From Paraconiothyrium sp. Pb-2020 (lineage: Eukaryota > Ascomycota > Dothideomycetes > Pleosporales > Didymosphaeriaceae), in contig JAJUBI010000002.1 of the NCBI GenBank assembly GCA_022419385.1, forward strand, positions 3,286,001 through 3,350,000: a stretch of 64,000 nucleotides of DNA, written 5' to 3'. Under the pieces are notes generated by a model. That model was not told where the DNA came from, ran no database searches, and saw nothing but the letters and a program-made list of their open reading frames with translations. Shown here piece by piece: positions 1 to 11,738 of this stretch; within the stretch, counting starts at the first letter, position 1, and each line of letters opens with the position of its first letter. A program made the translations under genes and the position numbers.

Positions 1-2875
1 GGATTTGATTCAAGGATCTTAACGCAGACTGTGGGAACCTTCCGATACGCGCCTGGGACGTTTTTGTGTGCGGTTGAGAAGAATCCTACCAACCCTAACC
101 ATGAGCTCTTCATATCCTCCGCACACACCGGGCAATTGCTTAGCGAACGCGACGCCCGCTTTACAGAATCCGGACAGACCATCACACTCAGAGGCAAGCT
201 ACAGGACGCTGGCCTGGTCACGCCTCCATTTTCGGCCGGTCATTTTGGCAGTGAGTACGCTGTGCAGTTTGATCTCCCTGCTGCAGAATTTGCCGTCATG
301 ACTCATTATGGGGTTGAGACTGTGCGACGACGGAGACTGGTAGATACCTTTGCTGCTATCATCCGGTACGGAGGAGGCGCAGAGGGTGTCGAAGCGGATG
401 TGCGTCGATTTGCGAGACATTATGGGCTCACTGAGACCGCTTCAACCGCCTTGGCAGTAGCATGTGGACAAGGCACGGACGTCGGTGCAGACTCCCGGGT
501 TATTCCAATCACTGACCCAGAAGTCACCGAAGTGGCACGGAAAGCTTTTATTGAATACGGCGGAAAGCCTCAGATTACCGAGTCTGCTGCTGTAGAAGGG
601 CTGAGCGTAGATAACGTTCAACCTTCGCCCCGCCACGATGGTATCGCGCTCTACGTCGCTCGACTAGTTCGCTCGATATGGGATACACCTATCATTAGAG
701 AAACAGTAACACCCACTGGTCCCATGCTGGCACCCAATCACAAAATCGCCAAGCTTCAGGACATACAGCGCTCCCTCATCCGACTACAACAGTTCCTTGA
801 CGACAATGAGACCTTTATCGATGGGCTAGCGGGCCCAGAAGCTCTAGGTCGGGTCAGTTCTAGACGGGAGGAGGTGGAGCTGCAGGGCGAGAACCGGGCT
901 TTGACAAATCTTCTGCAAATGATCAATAACATAGTAGAAGGAATCGCTTTTAGTCTGGTGCTTTTTGAGGAGCGTTTAGAAGAGATTCTGCTCCTACTGG
1001 CCCCAGAAGTGCGCTTGGAAACGCGGAAACTCACATACCATGCGCTCTTCGCGTCCAGCGAGGGCAAGGAACTGGCCAAGGAACTGGTCAAGGCAATCGT
1101 CAACCACAACATCGTCAAAGGATCGAACGTGGAGACCGTTGCGGAAGCTTTACGGAGAAAGTGTGGTAGTTTCTGTAGCTCCGATGATGTGGTCATCTTC
1201 AAGGCCTCTGAAAACCTGAAGAAGGCGGCTGATTTGGGAGCAAATGCTGAACGTGGACGCATCCAGTTGAACGATAGTCTGAGGCTCTTTGAGCAGGTTG
1301 CCAAGAGTCTGACTATGGAGCACTTGTCTGCGGCAGTGGACAAGTATATCGAGCTCGAGTTCTATGCAGGTAAGAAGTACGTTATCTGATTCTGGACTTG
1401 ACTGACGAGTAACCAGGGGCCATCCGTCTTGCGCTCAAGGTCGCCGAGGAGCGCGATCGCGGTAACCGGGCTCTTTCTTGGATCAAAGACGGCCAACCCA
1501 GCGGCGACGCACGACAACTCCCGTATGCACAACGCACAAATTGCTACAAGTTGGTCTTCAAGGTCATTGAAGCGGTGGATCAGGTTTCTGGTGCTCAAGC
1601 CAACGTCGAGCAGGATGGTGTGATGTCACAAATCGGCCGTCGTAAGCAGGAGGCTTACGACCAAATCAATAACTCGGAAGACGAAGTCTTCCAAAACTTC
1701 CTCTACGACTGGTACATGGAAAAAAGCTGGGCAGAGCGCCTTCTGGAAATCAGCAGCCCTTATGTGGTAGATTACCTGAAGCGAAGCTCCGAAACGAATC
1801 CCGCTCATGCAGATCTTCTGTGGAAGTATTACGCACATTACAATGACTACCTTGGTGCTGCGGAGGTGCAATATCAGCTTGCCAAGAGCCCGACTTTCAA
1901 GTTAACGCTTGAGCAACGTATAGAGTATCTCTCCCGTGCAAAGGCGAACGCATCAACCCGTATAGCTGGATTCTCGGACAGCGGCACAAGGACTAGACAG
2001 TCACGGCAAGAATTACTACGAAATATCAGCGACCATCTCGATGTTGGAAACATTCAAGACGACCTTCTTCAGAAGATCAAGAGCGACAAGCGACTTCAAG
2101 GCGCACGAAGGGAAGAAGTACTCGCAGACCTCAATAGTGCCGTGAAACCTGTAAACGAGGTATGTTACTAATGCTTCAGCTTTTTGGGCAGCGGCTGACA
2201 TGTTTCTAGCTCTTCAATGACTACGCAGACCAAGCTGGCTACTACAACATCAGTCTCTTGCTTTTCCATCAAGCCGACTTTCGCGACCTCTCTACCATAC
2301 GAAACACTTGGCAACTTTTCATCGAGCAGACTCATAACGAAGCTGTCGCCGAAGGCAAAGCCTCACCCTGGGAGGCTGTTGCCATTGAAACAGAGACCCT
2401 TGGTCGCCGCGTCGGCACCAATCAGAACATCTTCCCTGTCTCCGACGTCTTCCAACTCCTCCTCCAATACGACGTCGAGAAATACCGCCAAGGTCCCTCT
2501 GGAAACATCGACCCAGACAACAACCACCCACCTGCATGGCCCATCGACATATTCGTCAAGCTGCATGCACCTTTCGAGAACCTTGTTAGCGTATTAGAGG
2601 CTATGTGGTACGCGCGTGATCACCCCTTCAACAGCCGCAACGGACGAAAGTTGCTGGCTAAATGGCTCGTCTGCGTGGTCGAGAAGTGGTGGGAGAACAG
2701 CAGGCGATCCGGGGAACCCTTCGGCAGCACGGAGAACGCGCTCGGTTTGTCAGATCTGCTACGGGTCGTCATGGAAAGCGGAGATTTCGTGGCGGCGGGG
2801 AGCGGAGCTGATGATGCACAGTGGGTGGAGAGGCTGAGGGTTATACGGGAAAAGGCGGATGAGATTGTGAGGTGA
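1..2875 (+). CDS. NUP170: Nucleoporin Nup170/Nup155 (5' truncated by window)
   Basis: Large inner-ring scaffold nucleoporin of the nuclear pore complex, binding other inner-ring Nups and the pore membrane. Three exons join in frame: 1-1369, 1417-2159 and 2210-2875, with introns of 47 and 50 nt (GTAAGA..CAG, GTATGT..TAG). The frame is open back to base 1 (GFDSRILTQT precedes the first visible valine), so the gene starts outside the window; 925 residues are visible, against roughly 1,300-1,400 for the family. The visible part runs from the end of the N-terminal beta-propeller region (VGTFRYAPGTFLC, then FAVMTHYGVETVRRRR, typical of the family) into the alpha-helical C-terminal solenoid (DEVFQNFLYDWYMEKSW and HADLLWKYYAHYNDYLGAA are hallmark segments). 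It ends at TGA 2873-2875 and is convergent with the zinc-chaperone gene. Yeast has two paralogues (NUP157, NUP170); filamentous fungi normally have one, so the symbol is by family. Confidence 0.95.
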
Positions 2876-3216
2876 AAAGACAGAGGCGATATTGTTAACC
2901 TTGTAATATGACTTGCTTTGCGATAAGAGGGTTGTTTTCCAGCGCGCGGCGTTTGGATGGAACGAGATTGGGGAGGGCATGGCGTTTGGGATTGGTGTGC
3001 ATCTGATGTACATCTAGCTAAGGATTTGTACGCTCTGAAGGGAAGAAGGAAGTAAAGCATAGCGTGGTCAGGTAGTCAGTTGAGCAAAGCTTGGTGCGTA
3101 TGAAATCGCTCAAAAAAAAATCTTCGGATTAGACGTGCCCGTGCTGAAACCCCCTCCTTCCTTCAATTACAATCGAGGAAACTTCAACAAATGAACACAC
3201 TGTTCCTCTGCGTTGC
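2876..3216. other. Convergent 3' intergenic spacer
   Basis: This 341-bp spacer separates the stop codons of the nucleoporin gene (+) and the zinc-chaperone gene (-). It holds an A-run at about 3111-3120 and presumably both 3' ends. I see no coding or structured element in it. Confidence 0.6.
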
Positions 3217-4422
3217 TTAACCCTGTATTGGCCCCAACGTGTCCAGCAGACTCTCTTCGAACCCTTGCTGCCCAACACCCCTTCCAATCAACACCAGCTT
3301 CGCACTGCTATCTTCTGCCGTCATGTCCGCACCATCATTAACATCATACACATTCCGCACACCCTGTAACAACAACACCTTCCCTTCCGTAACTGGAATC
3401 CTTCCCTTCAACCTATGTACCTCAAACTTCTCGTGCGCGTGGCCTTCAGGCAGTTTTTCTTCCCACAGCACAGTCCTGAGCCACTTGTCAAACTTCTCTA
3501 CTTGGGAAGGTGTTAAAGCAGGGAAGATAATAGTAGAAGTAGAGATCGAGGGATCGAGATGAGAATGTCCTTTTTCCGCGAAGGAGAGATCAGATACGGA
3601 GACCGCATCGTAAGCGTGGAGGTCAAGAATGAATCCTTTCAAACTGGGCACCCGAGCTTTCGTTGTGGTGCTCAGTTTGGCGAGGGCGTTGATAGAGCGC
3701 ACTCTTTCTTCCACCTTGTTCAAATCCTCTGGCGCGACCAGGTCGGATTTATTGATGATGACGACGTCAGCATGCGAAATCTGCAAATGCGCAGTTGTCA
3801 ACAGCGGTCCTTCATGCACATGTTCGTCCCCCTCTTCTTTGTTTCTTGTTTCTAGTGCTCCGGCATCATCGCCATACCCCTCGTCTAAACTCTTCGACAA
3901 ATTCTTCGCATCCACGAGAGTTACAATTCCGTCGAGGAATATCGAGCTGCCTAGTCCCTCGTCCAGCCAGAATAAAGGCGCAATGTTTCCGGGGTCAGCG
4001 AGGCCGGTAGTTTCCAGAAGGATGTAGTCGAAGTCGTTAGTGGAGTTGACTAGGTTCTCGATTGCGGCGACGCCTATGTCTTTTACACTACAACAAATAC
4101 AGCCATTCGCCAGGGGCACAAACGGCACTTTCTCCGCAGAAGTCGAATTGGAGTCCGAGACTGTAAGTTGCTTCTCGATGTCGATGGAGTCGCCGAACTC
4201 GTTGAGAATGACGGCAATTTTGTGGCCGTGATAAGCGGTGAGGATGTAGTTCAGCAGCGTGGTTTTGCCCGCGCCGAGGTAGCCGGTTATTATTGTTATG
4301 GGAACTTTTCTTTTCGTTATTGGCGATTCATCTGCTGAGACTAGAGAAGGGGGCTCGTCATCCTCGTTGATTAGAGGTTCTATGAGATTAGGTATCTCGT
4401 CATCGGAGGCGTCGTCAGTCAT
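3217..4422 (-). CDS. ZNG1: COG0523/CobW-type GTPase, zinc metallochaperone Zng1
   Basis: Single-exon gene of 401 residues. It belongs to the G3E GTPases (CobW/HypB/UreG class), subfamily COG0523. Eukaryotic members (ZNG1, formerly CBWD) hand zinc to methionine aminopeptidase 1. Visible motifs: Walker A GYLGAGKTT from residue 47; the metal-binding CxCC in NGCICCSVKD (C108, C110, C111); a switch segment LLETTGLADP; and the guanine-specificity motif NKSD in DVVIINKSDLVAPEDL. A histidine-containing stretch (KGHSHLD) lies in the second half, and the C-terminal CobW_C domain contains the RLKGRIPV segment. The N-terminus has an acidic lead with IPNLIEPL where the metazoan METAP1-binding motif CPELVPI would lie; the cysteine is absent. 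It is divergently oriented from the Mob3 gene and shares its promoter region. Confidence 0.93.
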   Translation of the reverse strand: MTDDASDDEIPNLIEPLINEDDEPPSLVSADESPITKRKVPITIITGYLGAGKTTLLNYILTAYHGHKIAVILNEFGDSIDIEKQLTVSDSNSTSAEKVPFVPLANGCICCSVKDIGVAAIENLVNSTNDFDYILLETTGLADPGNIAPLFWLDEGLGSSIFLDGIVTLVDAKNLSKSLDEGYGDDAGALETRNKEEGDEHVHEGPLLTTAHLQISHADVVIINKSDLVAPEDLNKVEERVRSINALAKLSTTTKARVPSLKGFILDLHAYDAVSVSDLSFAEKGHSHLDPSISTSTIIFPALTPSQVEKFDKWLRTVLWEEKLPEGHAHEKFEVHRLKGRIPVTEGKVLLLQGVRNVYDVNDGADMTAEDSSAKLVLIGRGVGQQGFEESLLDTLGPIQG

Positions 4423-4963
4423 AGTGAATGGCTGATCTCGTGATCTGATTTAGACCTCGGGACGAAGATTGAAAGTTTCTCCGGGTAAGTAGAAACCTGT
4501 GATAAATTAGCCCGGGTCGAGTAATTTATAAATTACCCTGTGGGTGTGGGAATAGGGAGAGTCTTGCACAGACAGGGAAACTGAACAATAAACTGAACCA
4601 GTAAAGCTCGATTTCGGTTCCGAGTCCTATACGGTGTCCCTAAGACGCAATGTAGAATTTGTACTGCACAGCGTACTTGGGTGCAGAAGCCATACTTACA
4701 CCTGAGTGCTTTTTTACAGTAGTCTTCTTCTGTGATTCGCTCGACGTGGCATGCTGGTGGTCTTTCCTTTGATGCACCACACTGAAGTGTCGTGGTGATA
4801 GAAGTGGGCTAAAACGCGCCTTTCCGATCGTAGACTAGCTCACTATGGGCGGCTTGAAGCTTGCGACTTCCAGGTCAAATCCGCAATGCCAACGGCCGAC
4901 AACAAACAGCATTCTCTCGCGCGCTACTCACTGCTCCAACACACTCGCCCTGCTGCGCCTACC
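4423..4963. promoter_or_regulatory. Divergent promoter between ZNG1 and mob3
   Basis: About 540 bp separate the ATG of the zinc chaperone (-) from the favoured ATG of the Mob3 gene (+), so the two genes probably share control sequences. The first half is A+T-richer and contains a perfect 16-bp palindrome at 4521-4536. An in-frame upstream ATG for Mob3 lies at 4886. I could not identify a known zinc-responsive element. Confidence 0.5.
4521..4536. promoter_or_regulatory. Perfect 16-bp palindrome GTAATTTATAAATTAC
   Basis: The sequence equals its own reverse complement over 16 bases and lies 99 bp upstream of the ZNG1 ATG. A dimeric regulator could bind it. However, about one 16-bp perfect palindrome is expected by chance in 64 kb, so this is only a candidate site. 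Confidence 0.25.
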
Positions 4964-6494
4964 ATGGCTTCTGTCCCTTCACCCTCAAGCTCTCCGCGAC
5001 TCCCCAGCCCGCCGCCGATAGCGGAAGATCAGCTCTCTCCGCTCCCCGCGACCGAAGAGCAACAGAAGCTCTTTAGCTCTCTAGATAATGGCGCGTCGAG
5101 GCGGATACGGCCGGGCACAAAGGCTGAAGATATGACAGAGGGTCCACCGCTAGTACAGCTTTCCGAGGTATGCTGCCGGACGGGGCGCATCGCAGAGGAA
5201 TGGCAAGACGGGGCTAACGAATGCGCAGATCGACTCCGCGTTTCAATTGACAGAGCATTTGAAAGCACTGCACAACTTCCTCACGCATCCCATTGGCGCG
5301 GACACCATAACAGCGGTTGATAGAGAAACAGCACAAAAGCTAGCAACGCCGCCTGATAATGTGGACAAGACACTGTGGCTCTACGAGCTCTGCCGCTTTC
5401 TCACACAGAAAGTAAATGCCATTATTATCGCCCTATTCTCAGACAGCCCGCCGTGCTCGTCGACCACTTGCCCCGAAATGCGAGCTTCCGAATGGCAGTA
5501 CCTCTGCGCAGTTCACGATCCACCTAAGAGTTGCTGCGCCATTGACTACTGCTGTCACACCCTAGACTGGGCCGCGAACACCCTAACTTCGCCCAAGAAC
5601 TTCCCTTCGCGACTCGCCATGGGCACCGATCAGACTACACAACACCAACAGCAAAGGAATCTCACTAACATTTTTAGACGTGTGTATAGGATCTTTGCAC
5701 ATGCTTGGTTCCAACATCGTGACATGTTCTGGAAAGTGGAAGGAAGGACTGGGCTGTACATACTTTTTAAGACGGTGTGCGACGCGTACGGCTTGATACC
5801 AGAGGACAATTACACCATACCGCCAGAGGCCGAGGGCTTGGATGTATCCGAAGAGCCAACGAAAGCTCCGCCAATGATACTCAAGCGGGATTCGTCAGGA
5901 CCCGGTCCCTTGGACTCGGAGAACACTTCGGTGATAGAAGCTGGGGACCATACGCTATCTACTGCGGGCACGACAAAGCGCCACCGCCATTCGCCATCGG
6001 TGAGCGCAACGTCGGTGTCAACAGTATTAGAGGAGAGCGAAGAGGAGGAGCCAGAACAGAAACAGGAGTTGGCGGCGCAGGATGAAAATGGTGCTGAGGT
6101 CGCTGCTGCGACAAGTTCAGAGGAGGTACCTGCTGGAAGTGCCGCGAAGCCAGCAGAGAACGGGGAGGCGAGTGATGAATCGGAGGCGGCAGAGGAAGCC
6201 GAAGCCCCCGCTGCCGATGAGTCCCACGCTACTGAGGAGCCGGAAAAGCAAGATATTAACGAGGGGGATGACGAGCCGCAAGGCAAGGAAACAGGTGCGG
6301 AACCTGAGGCTACTGCGGGTGACGGAAGCGGTTCTGCAGGTTTAGCGGCATCTGCAGGAAACGACGAGGAGACGCAGGCCGAAGTCAAGGCAGAAGCGCA
6401 CGCGACACTAGAGCAGAGGGAAGCGGAGAAAGCGGAGATGGACGAGAAGGAAGGGGCGGTTGCGGATAAGGATAAGGCTACCGCAAGCGAGTAG
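4964..6494 (+). CDS. mob3: Mob3/phocein-family protein (STRIPAK subunit) with acidic tail
   Basis: Two exons, 4964-5167 and 5229-6494, with a 61-nt intron, give 489 residues. The fold is that of Mob1/phocein proteins, and the RRIRPGTKAEDM motif (46-57) and CPEMRASEWQYLCAVHDPPK region (149-168) match the phocein (MOB4/fungal MOB3) branch rather than Mob1 or Mob2. Fungal MOB3 works in the STRIPAK phosphatase-kinase complex, which controls cell fusion and sexual development in Sordaria and Neurospora. The zinc ligands are visible: C144-x4-C149 and H226-x4-H231. The Mob domain ends near residue 275. The remaining ~210 residues are an acidic, Glu/Ala-rich, low-complexity tail absent from animal phocein. 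I chose the ATG at 4964 for its strong context (ACCATGG); an in-frame ATG at 4886 would add 26 residues. Confidence 0.9.
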
Positions 6495-8346
6495 CAGCAT
6501 GCAACTAGATGCGCCATTGAAACCTTAACGAGCCCAGGAGTTCCGGCATGTAATCATAACCCCGACGACGGAAAGGAGAGGCAGGTTTGGGGTCGATTGA
6601 AAGGGACAGAGATATCCAGCGTTTGCTTGGTCGAGCGGGCATTTTCCTTAGCATTATGTAATTATAGGGCCTTCTGAGATGGATGGGTCTGGCGCCTGTT
6701 TCAGAGATGGAATCCAGCTACCATTTCGTGGTCGATGGCGAGATGCATGTGTGTGAGGCGCGTATAGGGCGGGCAGCTGTAACAAGAACGACAATGACGG
6801 TGCGGAAGTCGGGTTGACGTACAGTTGAACGGATTCGGGAAGCCGATGGAAATGGAGCGTTGGACCCGAAAGCGAGCAGCGTGCGCCACCGAAGGGCCGG
6901 AGTGATCGGTGTGACAGACGTCGTTGGATGTCGGTCGGCTTGCGGGACACGTAGCACGCGAACGGGTTTGGTGCGACTAGCGTAGTGCAGGCCGATATTG
7001 GTACACAGTACTTCCAACAAGAGTTCGAGCGGGCCTCTCAGGTTTCGTGTGGACATGAGCTGGCTTGGCATGCTGTGCGTGATGGACGCCATGATCTGGG
7101 GTAGGCCCGTCTGATTGGCGAAGGCGTGGCACGGATCGATGCGAGGGACGGCGCGCAACCAATGAGACGGGATCGGGAACTGCAGGCACGTGCGATGAGA
7201 CGATGGCATTAGTTGTAGAGCTGCGTCGATAGAGCAGCTGTCGAGGAAGAGGGCACAGGGCGATGCCATGCGCTGTGCTGACGTCGCCCACGCTAGCGGT
7301 GCCGGGCCAGGCAGAGAGGCAGAGAGGCGTGACGCTGCGGTTGCCCAGGTGGAGATGGAGGCCCTCGCGACAGGCGGAGGGGAGAGCAGGCCACCTGAAG
7401 ACGGTGTCGCGGGCGCTGGACTGTCCTATGTATCCCACGCAGCCCCCCACGGCGCCGTCGCTCATCCCACGCCGCGTCTGCCCAGGGCTTCGCTACTCCA
7501 CACTTTGGACTGCAGGTGCTCGAAAGCTTGCGTCCCGCCTGCAGCGAGCCTCGACCGCGACGCTCGAGTCCTGCTCTGCGCCACTGCGAGAAAGCCCTCT
7601 CCAGGCCTCTGACGCCCGCACGCCGGCGGCCTGCGGTCGGGCGTCTGCTGCCTCGACGCCGGACGCCAGGGTCTTTATCGCGGCTACTGCGGAACAGCGC
7701 TCGAGGCCACACGGCTCACGGGCGACGGCGCCGGCTCTGCGTCTGGAGCCAGGCTGCCCGGCACGCAGCCCAGCATTCCTCCTCACGCCGCTTACATAGC
7801 GGCCGCGGGTAGCTTCGCGCTGCCATATCCACCCCCATTCTGCTCCCGCACCCCTCTGCCTCTTCCCCACGTCGTCCCAATCTGGTCCCCTCGCACCTCG
7901 CGAGCACACCTCCACAGGCTCCGCCGGCTCCGCTCCACGGGCGCATCCGCAGCCAGAGCGCCTCCCAAACACCCCGTCTGATCTGCAGGTCATCACTCAG
8001 CCCGGCCTCGTTCGTGCCCAAGCAACCTCGCACCCCATCGCCAACCACGCACTAGCCCGCCAGCCCAGCTTAGCCGACCCGCGACAACCTGACCCCAAAC
8101 CGCCACTCGTTCTCGGTCCCGTGATCGCCCATCGCTCCAAGCTTGCCTCTGATCGCCCACCACACGCTGCTTTTTGCTGCGCCCTCGTGCGACCGCAGCC
8201 TCAGTGTCGCAACTAACCCCAGCCAGCCTCAGCCGCCCACGCGACGTCGAGGTCCGCCGAGGCCACACAGACGGCCCTAGCACCCACCATCGCCCGGAGA
8301 CGCCCACCACGTCTCTCTGCCTCTGCCGACACCCATCCTGCCCTCG
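6495..8346. other. Intergenic region and probable long GC-rich 5' leader
   Basis: These 1.85 kb separate mob3 from the C2H2 regulator. From about 7300 the sequence is very GC-rich and the plus strand becomes C-rich, as in long fungal 5' untranslated leaders. Several open frames occur on both strands, but they overlap each other, are rich in Arg, Ser, Pro and Ala, and look like by-products of high GC. I find no supportable gene. Confidence 0.5.
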
Positions 8347-11300
8347 ATGACTGCGCAAATCCTGCCAATGCATGCAGGGCAAGGCTCGGATTTCGGGAAG
8401 CTCCAGACCTTCCCCCAGAAGATGGACACCAGCAGTGGCGCCGTCGACAACCCCGCTTCCCCGGATCGCGATGAGGACAGAGGCCGCCGGCGCGACAGAG
8501 ACGAGACCGACGGCGATATTGGCGACGGCAACGATGCCGCCGAGGGGACGGGCGGGTCGCGAAAGAGGCGGCGGAGTAGGAAAGGGCTCGACAAGAAGTT
8601 CGAATGTCCGCACTCGGGGTGCGGCAAGAGCTATTCGCGCGCAGAGCATCTTTACAGGCACCAGCTGAACCGTATGTCTTCTTTCCTCATCATCTACACC
8701 GGCTGTGCTATGTCCGTCGTTGGCTTTCGTTCCGTCTCCTGGCGTGTGGCACAAGTGTAGTTGTTAACCAGCGCAGACAACCCCAAACAGATCTACCACT
8801 GCGACTTTCCCGATTGCCATCGTTCCTTCGTACGACAGGATTTATGTGCGCGGCACAAAGAGAGGCATACAGCGCGGGGCTCGCAATTGCTGCGCAAGGA
8901 CACATTTATGCAGAATCTCAATCCCATAGTGACGGCAGCTATGGCGAACAAGAACGAAACGAATAAGCTGGGGCCTATAAAGAACTCTCCTACGGTACGT
9001 CCAGACGGCTGTGTCTTCGCTACAAGCCCGCTAATTCGGTACAGGTGCCCCAAGGAGGTCAGGAAAGGTATGGATTGCAATCGCCTGGGTCGTCTGTAGG
9101 AGGTCCCACGGCAGCAGCGCAAATGTCGCCGCCCAACTACCAGTCACCGGGATCGAACATGGGACGACAAAACTCTCTGCATCGGGCAGGGAGTGACGAA
9201 TCGTATCGCAGCAACTCTGATGTCAAGCCTCAGCCCTATGACTTGCAGACCCGGGGTGCTGGGAGCTTTGCACCCCCACCGCGCCCCTCCCAGTTTGGAA
9301 ACTTCGGGAGCGGGCAGACGTCGCACCACAATTCTCCCCACATGGGCAACGGTCACTATCAACGGCCCGAGTTGCGCGCCCAGACATCCAACCTGTCGTC
9401 GTACGGCTCGTCGTCGCCGTACACTTCGGCTGCGACCCCCACCCAATCGTACCCACCCTCGGCCGCCTCGAACTCTTATCCACCCAATTCTGCAACCGGC
9501 TACCAGCAACAATCGAACTTCCCGCCGTTTCAAACACTCCCTCCTCCCGAATATCCCCAACAGTCGGACACCACTCCCACTCCGAAAACCGAGGATAATC
9601 AGTACTACAACGGCACGTCGGGGCAGACCCCTATGAACGGTGTTGAAGCGACGGACGCTAGGATGAACGGTGTGTCGGAAGCTATAATGGAACAAACCCC
9701 TTCTTATGCCATACCCATGTTTGGCGGTGAAGGATACAGTCGATCCCCGTTTGCCATGGCAGACGACTTCGCGGCTTGGCTGTTCAACGACTCGCAATTC
9801 GGCCCTGGCGCCTCGCCGATGACTGGTCCAGGTGGCTCGAACCCGAACGTCGGCTTATCGTCACAGATTGGCCTACAAGCACCATACTTCAATTATGACC
9901 CACTGGTGACCAACATCTCCTACAACCAACCGCCACCGGTTCACCCTATGGCTGTCAAAAGCATCCTCGATACCTCACTTCCGGAAACGGCCTTGTCAGA
10001 AGACAAGAGGAAAGACTTGCTTGACCTGATCATAGGCCGTTTCAATGAAACGGACCATGCACCCGTCAAGAAGCAAAAGGAAGACTTGCTCGAGGGCGAT
10101 AAGGAGCGGAACGATCACGTCCTCAGTCTGCACATGATGCAACAGTATATCGGTGCCTACTGGTTGCACTTCCACCCGCAGCTCCCGATCTTGCACAAAC
10201 CAACTTTCAACGCATCGACATGTCCAGAGCTCCTGCTACTGTGTGTCATGTGTCTGGGCGCTTCATGTTTGGACAAGAGCCAAGTGGGCGAGGAAGCAAC
10301 ACAATCGTGCGCACAGCTGTCCAACTTTTTGGCCTGGCATTTGCGCTGGGAGATCTTCATGGATGCCGATTTCCGCCCACCAGCAAAGCTTTGGGTATTC
10401 CAGGCCTTGTTGCTTCTTGAGGTTTTCGAGAAAATGTACTCTACGCGTCCCCTCCACGAGCGAGCGCACATTCACCATGCAACCACACTCACATTGATGA
10501 GGCGAGGTAGCTCGCTCATTGGCAGATCTGCGATGGACTCTCCTCCTAGTCAGAGCGGCTCAAGCAGTAAAGGTAGCCACGTTAACACCCCTGACGAGTG
10601 GTGGAATCACTGGATTACCAACGAAGCCACCAGGAGGGCTGCCTTCGCAGCTTTTGTCATGGACAGCATCCATGCTACGATGTTCGGTCACAGTGCAGTG
10701 ATGGTAGCTCACGAGATGCGCCTCCCTTTGCCGTGCGACGAGGCTCTCTGGTCAGCAACAAGCAGCTCGGAAGTCGGGCGAGTGGAGGCGAGCCTGCACT
10801 CCGCTGGTATTAAGCACACCACGTTCCTCGACGGTTTGAAGAAGACTCTCAATGGTCAGACAGTGAGGACCAATTCGTTCGGCAGAACGATCCTCATGGC
10901 AGGCCTGCTCAGCGTATCATGGCACATGAACCAGCGGGACTTGCAAGTAAGCTCATTAGGTGTGTCGACAGTTCTCGGTGGTCGAGACAAATGGAGAGGC
11001 TCACTGACACGCGCCTTCGACTTCTGGAAACAAGACTTCGATAAATCACTTGCGAAACCTACCGACTTCGCCACACCCAGTGCGCACTCTTATTCCAATA
11101 GTGCAGCCGACGATAACATCTTCGAGTCACGCACCGTGCTGCATCATCTAGCGCACATGGCGATGCATGTGGACATTGTGGATTGCCAGATATACGCTGG
11201 CGCTAATCGTCTGCTCGGACGTTCCATTACGAACATCGACTCCAACGGTGCCAGGAAGCGGATGCAAGAGCACTGGGCGCCGACTGCTCGAGCACGAGAT

Positions 11301-11738
11301 GCGACCTTCTACGCTCTGCGCTTCTTGTCGGCCGTCATGATCAGCGAGGGGCCTGGTGCATCTGGACAACCACCTGTAGCGCGCTTCAACTACTCCGCCC
11401 GTAACGACTTCCTGCTCAACCGGCCGTGGGTCCTCTACTTCGCCACCCTCATCGTATGGTCCTATGGATACGCGCTCGACGGACCGGTTAAACAACAATA
11501 CATTTTGAACACGTACGAAGACAAGGAGACGGACATGATCCGCTTCTTGCAACGTGTAGGCGGCGTACGCGCTCCGGATGACCTGGCCAAGATGCCGGAT
11601 AGAAACGCGTGCCTGGGACTGCTGCTATTGATGCGCGATATGTTCAAGAAGACGAGGTGGGAGTTGTTGCACGAGGCGTGTAATTTGTTAAGCAAGTGCA
11701 TCACGATGCTAGTGCCGGACTACCAGGGCAGCATGTGA
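8347..11738 (+). CDS. C2H2 zinc-finger regulator with fungal-specific TF domain (Klf1-like)
   Basis: Three exons (8347-8671, 8777-8994, 9045-11738; introns 105 and 50 nt) encode about 1,078 residues. A basic SRKRRRSRKG stretch (71-80), a likely nuclear signal, precedes two tandem C2H2 fingers: C87/C92/H105/H109 and C117/C122/H135/H139. The last histidine of finger 1 is split by intron 1 (C+AC), which confirms the splice. Next come about 300 residues of Ser/Pro/Gln/Tyr-rich low-complexity sequence, then a fungal-specific transcription factor domain starting around the MMQQYIGAYWLHFHPQLPILHKPTF segment. The combination of C2H2 fingers with a Fungal_trans domain, usually paired with Zn2Cys6, is that of S. 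pombe Klf1 and relatives. A nuclear DNA-binding regulator is inferred; its targets cannot be read from sequence. Confidence 0.88.

Noticed and set aside
6654..8754. Several frames of 100-250 codons on the minus strand before the C2H2 gene
   Set aside because: Mutually overlapping, Arg/Pro/Ser/Gly-rich, partly antisense to the real first exon; by-products of high GC content.
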